Below, piece after piece: positions 32,274 to 34,052 of a DNA stretch of 34,052 nt. The notes beneath the pieces were generated by a model. That model saw only the letters and a list, made by a program, of their open reading frames with translations, did no database searches and was not told where the DNA came from. Positions within the stretch are counted from its first letter, which is position 1; each line of letters opens with the position of its first letter. The stretch comes from Candidatus Fonsibacter sp. (GTDB lineage: Bacteria > Pseudomonadota > Alphaproteobacteria > Pelagibacterales > Pelagibacteraceae): positions 1 through 34,052 of the forward strand of contig SHWR01000002.1 of assembly GCA_009693745.1 (NCBI GenBank). Direction: 5' to 3'. The position numbers and the translations under genes were made by a program.

Positions 32274-32279
32274 ATTATA
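32274..32279 (-). promoter_or_regulatory. glnA -10 element without a recognisable -35
   Basis: On the minus strand TATAAT is perfect. The sequence 17 bp upstream is an A-run with no TTGACA-like hexamer. The implied start is near 32267, giving a leader of about 55 nt. No sigma-54 (TGGCAC-N5-TTGC) site is seen, although TGGCAT occurs upstream without the second half. Confidence 0.45.
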
Positions 32280-32304
32280 AGCAATAAATTCCATTGTTTT
32301 TTAG

Positions 32305-32323
32305 TTATGCCAGGTATGCATAA
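32305..32323. promoter_or_regulatory. Inverted repeat, candidate operator between glnA and the Nnr gene
   Basis: TTATGCCAGGTATGCATAA contains the perfect 6-bp arms TTATGC (32305-32310) and GCATAA (32318-32323) around 7 bp. Its centre (32314) is about 47 bp upstream of the inferred glnA start and about 50 bp before the divergent ATG at 32365. This is a typical position for an activator dimer next to polymerase at glnA. The regulator is unknown; a nitrogen regulator is an inference from the neighbour. Confidence 0.5.
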
Positions 32324-32364
32324 TAGCGAAAGTACAAATTAAACTGTAGATTGATTTTTTAGAA

Positions 32365-33852
32365 ATGATTTTAAATTCAACAGAAATTAAAGCTATTGAA
32401 CAGAAAGAATTTAAATTAAGAAAAAATTCTTTTTCTTTAATGCAATCAGCAGGAGAAAAATGCGCAGATTACATATCAAGAAAGATTTCAAAAAATAAAG
32501 AGTTATTAGTTGTTTGTGGGCCAGGCAATAATGGGGGAGATGGCTTTATTATTGGTAACAGTCTTCTTAACAAAGGTTTTAATGTTAAAATTTTTTTAAT
32601 TCTTCCATTAAAATATAAGAAAAACGACAATTATAAAGCTTTTAAAAAACTTGATTCTGAAGTTCTTAATTTAAAAGACCTACATAAAGAGCTTAAGAAA
32701 AAAACAAAGCCAATTATTATTGATTGCATTTTTGGCACTGGTTTAAATAAAAACGTTAGTTCCAGTATTAAGAATATAATTACAGAGATTAATAAGAAGA
32801 AAGCGTTTATTTTTTCAATTGATCTACCCACTGGTATTAGCAGTGATAATGGGCAAATAATGGGAGCGGCGATCAAAGCTAAATTAACATTAGCACTTCA
32901 TTGTAAAAAAATAGGACATGTGCTTTTTCCAGGGGTTTATTTTTCAGGTTTAATAAAAGTTTTAGATATTGGTATTAGAAAATCTTTAAATAAAATTGTA
33001 GATAATAGAATTAAAGAAAATAACCCAAATTTATGGATTAACAAAAGATTTCCTTGGAAAAAATATAATTCTCATAAGTATTCCAGAGGCAGAGTTTATA
33101 TTTATGGATCTTTAAAAAATTATATAGGTGCATCGTTATTATCATCAAGCGCAGCTATTCGTTGTGGTGCAGGATCAGTAACAATTATTGCTAATAAAGA
33201 TACTATAGATAAATATAATCATAGGTTTTTTTCATTATTAAAAATTGAAATTAATTCTAAAGAAGAACTTAAAGATCTTCTAAGTTATTCTTCGATAACC
33301 TCTTTTCTTATAGGACCGGGTGCAGGTGTTAATCAAGAAACCATCGAAAATACTAAGCTGATATCTAAATACATTAGCAATGTAGTTATAGATGCAGATG
33401 CAATAACTTCTTTTGCTAAAAATCCAAAAGAATTATTTTCAATTTTGGATAAGAATAAAATTATTACTCCTCATGAAGGAGAATTTAATAGAATTTTTTC
33501 AGATCTTAAAAATGTTAAAAATAAAATTGAAAAATCAGTAAAAGCTGCAAAAAAAGCAAACTGCATTCTAGTTTTTAAAGGTCCAGATACAATTATAGCA
33601 TCTCCGGATGGAAAAGTTTGTGTTAATACAATTTCCACAGAAGAATTGGCAGTGATTGGTTCTGGAGATGTTTTAAGCGGAATAATTACAAGTCTTGTTG
33701 GAAAAAATAAAATGTCAGCATTTGATGGGGCTTGTGCCGGTGTATGGCTGCATTCTTATGCCGCTAGAATGATTAAAAAAGGATTGATAGCAGAAGATAT
33801 CATTAAAAATTTACCAAAAGTATTAGAACAGTTAGCTAAAAAATATAATTAG
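32365..33852 (+). CDS. nnr: Bifunctional NAD(P)H-hydrate epimerase / dehydratase
   Basis: A 495-residue fusion that repairs hydrated NADH and NADPH. The N-terminal YjeF_N epimerase domain (about residues 1-205) shows VVCGPGNNGGDGFIIGNSLL, DCIFGTGL and SIDLPTGISSDNG. The C-terminal ribokinase-like dehydratase domain (about 220-490) shows GSLKNYIGASLLSSSAAIRC, FLIGPGAG, VIDADAI, ITPHEGEF, FKGPDTIIASPDG and GSGDVLSGIITSL. Both catalytic halves look intact. It is transcribed divergently from glnA across a 152-bp region holding a palindrome. It ends 2 bp before the stop of a convergent gene. Confidence 0.95.
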   Translation: MILNSTEIKAIEQKEFKLRKNSFSLMQSAGEKCADYISRKISKNKELLVVCGPGNNGGDGFIIGNSLLNKGFNVKIFLILPLKYKKNDNYKAFKKLDSEVLNLKDLHKELKKKTKPIIIDCIFGTGLNKNVSSSIKNIITEINKKKAFIFSIDLPTGISSDNGQIMGAAIKAKLTLALHCKKIGHVLFPGVYFSGLIKVLDIGIRKSLNKIVDNRIKENNPNLWINKRFPWKKYNSHKYSRGRVYIYGSLKNYIGASLLSSSAAIRCGAGSVTIIANKDTIDKYNHRFFSLLKIEINSKEELKDLLSYSSITSFLIGPGAGVNQETIENTKLISKYISNVVIDADAITSFAKNPKELFSILDKNKIITPHEGEFNRIFSDLKNVKNKIEKSVKAAKKANCILVFKGPDTIIASPDGKVCVNTISTEELAVIGSGDVLSGIITSLVGKNKMSAFDGACAGVWLHSYAARMIKKGLIAEDIIKNLPKVLEQLAKKYN

Positions 33853-33854
33853 TC

Positions 33855-34052
33855 TTATTTAATTTTTGAAGGAACTATTTTGTTATTTTCATATTTTGGA
33901 GGAGTATAATTTAGCCCTTTAGGCTGTGTGCTTGTAAATCTAAAATACATTAAAGAGCAAATTAAAAGCAAAAGACTTATTAATGATAAAGTTATTAAAG
34001 GAAATTTCTTGTTAACTTTTTTAGTTAAACGAACGAGTAAATAATAAATTAT
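33855..34052 (-). CDS. Partial small single-pass membrane protein, unknown
   Basis: On the minus strand a frame is open from the window edge to a TAA at 33857-33855, 65 codons, with no start codon seen. It reads as a basic segment VRLTKKVNKKFP, a strongly hydrophobic stretch LITLSLISLLLLICSLMYF, then a polar, proline- and lysine-containing tail STQPKGLNYTPPKYENNK. The positive-inside rule predicts a cytoplasmic N-terminus and a short periplasmic tail. I do not recognise the family. Support comes from the coding-like amino-acid pattern, placement 2 bp from the convergent stop as at other junctions here, and absence of competing frames. Confidence 0.5.
   Translation of the reverse strand: MIYYLLVRLTKKVNKKFPLITLSLISLLLLICSLMYFRFTSTQPKGLNYTPPKYENNKIVPSKIK

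Noticed and set aside
32213..32364. Glutamine riboswitch or sigma-54 promoter upstream of glnA
   Set aside because: No conserved E-loop-like junction was recognised, and TGGCAT is not followed by TTGC at the required spacing.
1..34052. CRISPR array, insertion sequence, prophage or defence island
   Set aside because: No spaced direct repeats, transposase, integrase or defence-type genes; nearly every gene has a housekeeping or metabolic assignment.

Overview
The window is a dense, AT-rich chromosomal segment that looks like SAR11 (Pelagibacterales, Alphaproteobacteria). The grounds are strong A+T bias even in conserved genes, lysine- and isoleucine-rich proteins, gaps often of 0-5 bp, few recognisable Shine-Dalgarno sites, a TRAP carboxylate transporter, and alphaproteobacterial neighbourhoods such as cysS-cimA-trmJ and purB-purC-purS-purQ-purL-bolA-grxD. 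No IS element, phage module or CRISPR array is visible. No stretch above 300 bp lacks a gene. The lineage call is inference from gene content and composition.

Layout. (1) 1-3210, rightward: 3' end of a TRAP large permease, an enoyl-CoA hydratase-family protein, a family III CoA-transferase (probably uptake and CoA activation of an organic acid), and a small uncharacterised protein with a possible Cys-His-Asp triad. (2) 3212-4666, leftward: phosphomannomutase/phosphoglucomutase. (3) 4731-7799, rightward: nrdA-nrdB, preceded by a good NrdR-box candidate and a weaker second box 31 bp upstream. (4) 7807-10516, leftward: gph-prpB-prpC (methylcitrate cycle without prpD here). (5) 10594-14513, rightward: a stand-alone GlmU-type acetyltransferase behind a 10-bp hairpin, glmS, and class II DAHP synthase. 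(6) 14571-19661, rightward: nadE-cysS-cimA-trmJ with overlapping ends, then rpsD with its own promoter. (7) 19667-26905, leftward: sfsA-map-purB-purC-purS-purQ-purL-bolA-grxD. (8) 26928-28751, rightward: CinA/MoaB-domain protein, family 4 uracil-DNA glycosylase, tRNA-Leu(UAA), and a lipoprotein that starts 5 nt after the tRNA CCA. (9) 28754-32212, leftward: glnA, an intrinsic terminator, then parE. (10) 32365-33852, rightward: bifunctional NAD(P)HX repair enzyme, converging on a partial leftward small membrane protein at the right edge.

Most genes are housekeeping: purine synthesis, deoxynucleotide supply, amino-sugar and aromatic precursors, NAD synthesis and repair, nitrogen assimilation, Fe-S handling (BolA/Grx), translation and DNA topology. 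I did not find a clear new defence or mobile system. The strongest unusual signals are: an in-frame TAA interrupting sfsA, whose intact 3' end runs exactly into the map start codon; a GlmU acetyltransferase without its uridylyltransferase half; a palindrome centred near -47 of a glnA promoter that lacks a -35 element; a family 4 uracil-DNA glycosylase without the four cluster cysteines; and the conserved-looking Cys-His-Asp protein at 2731.
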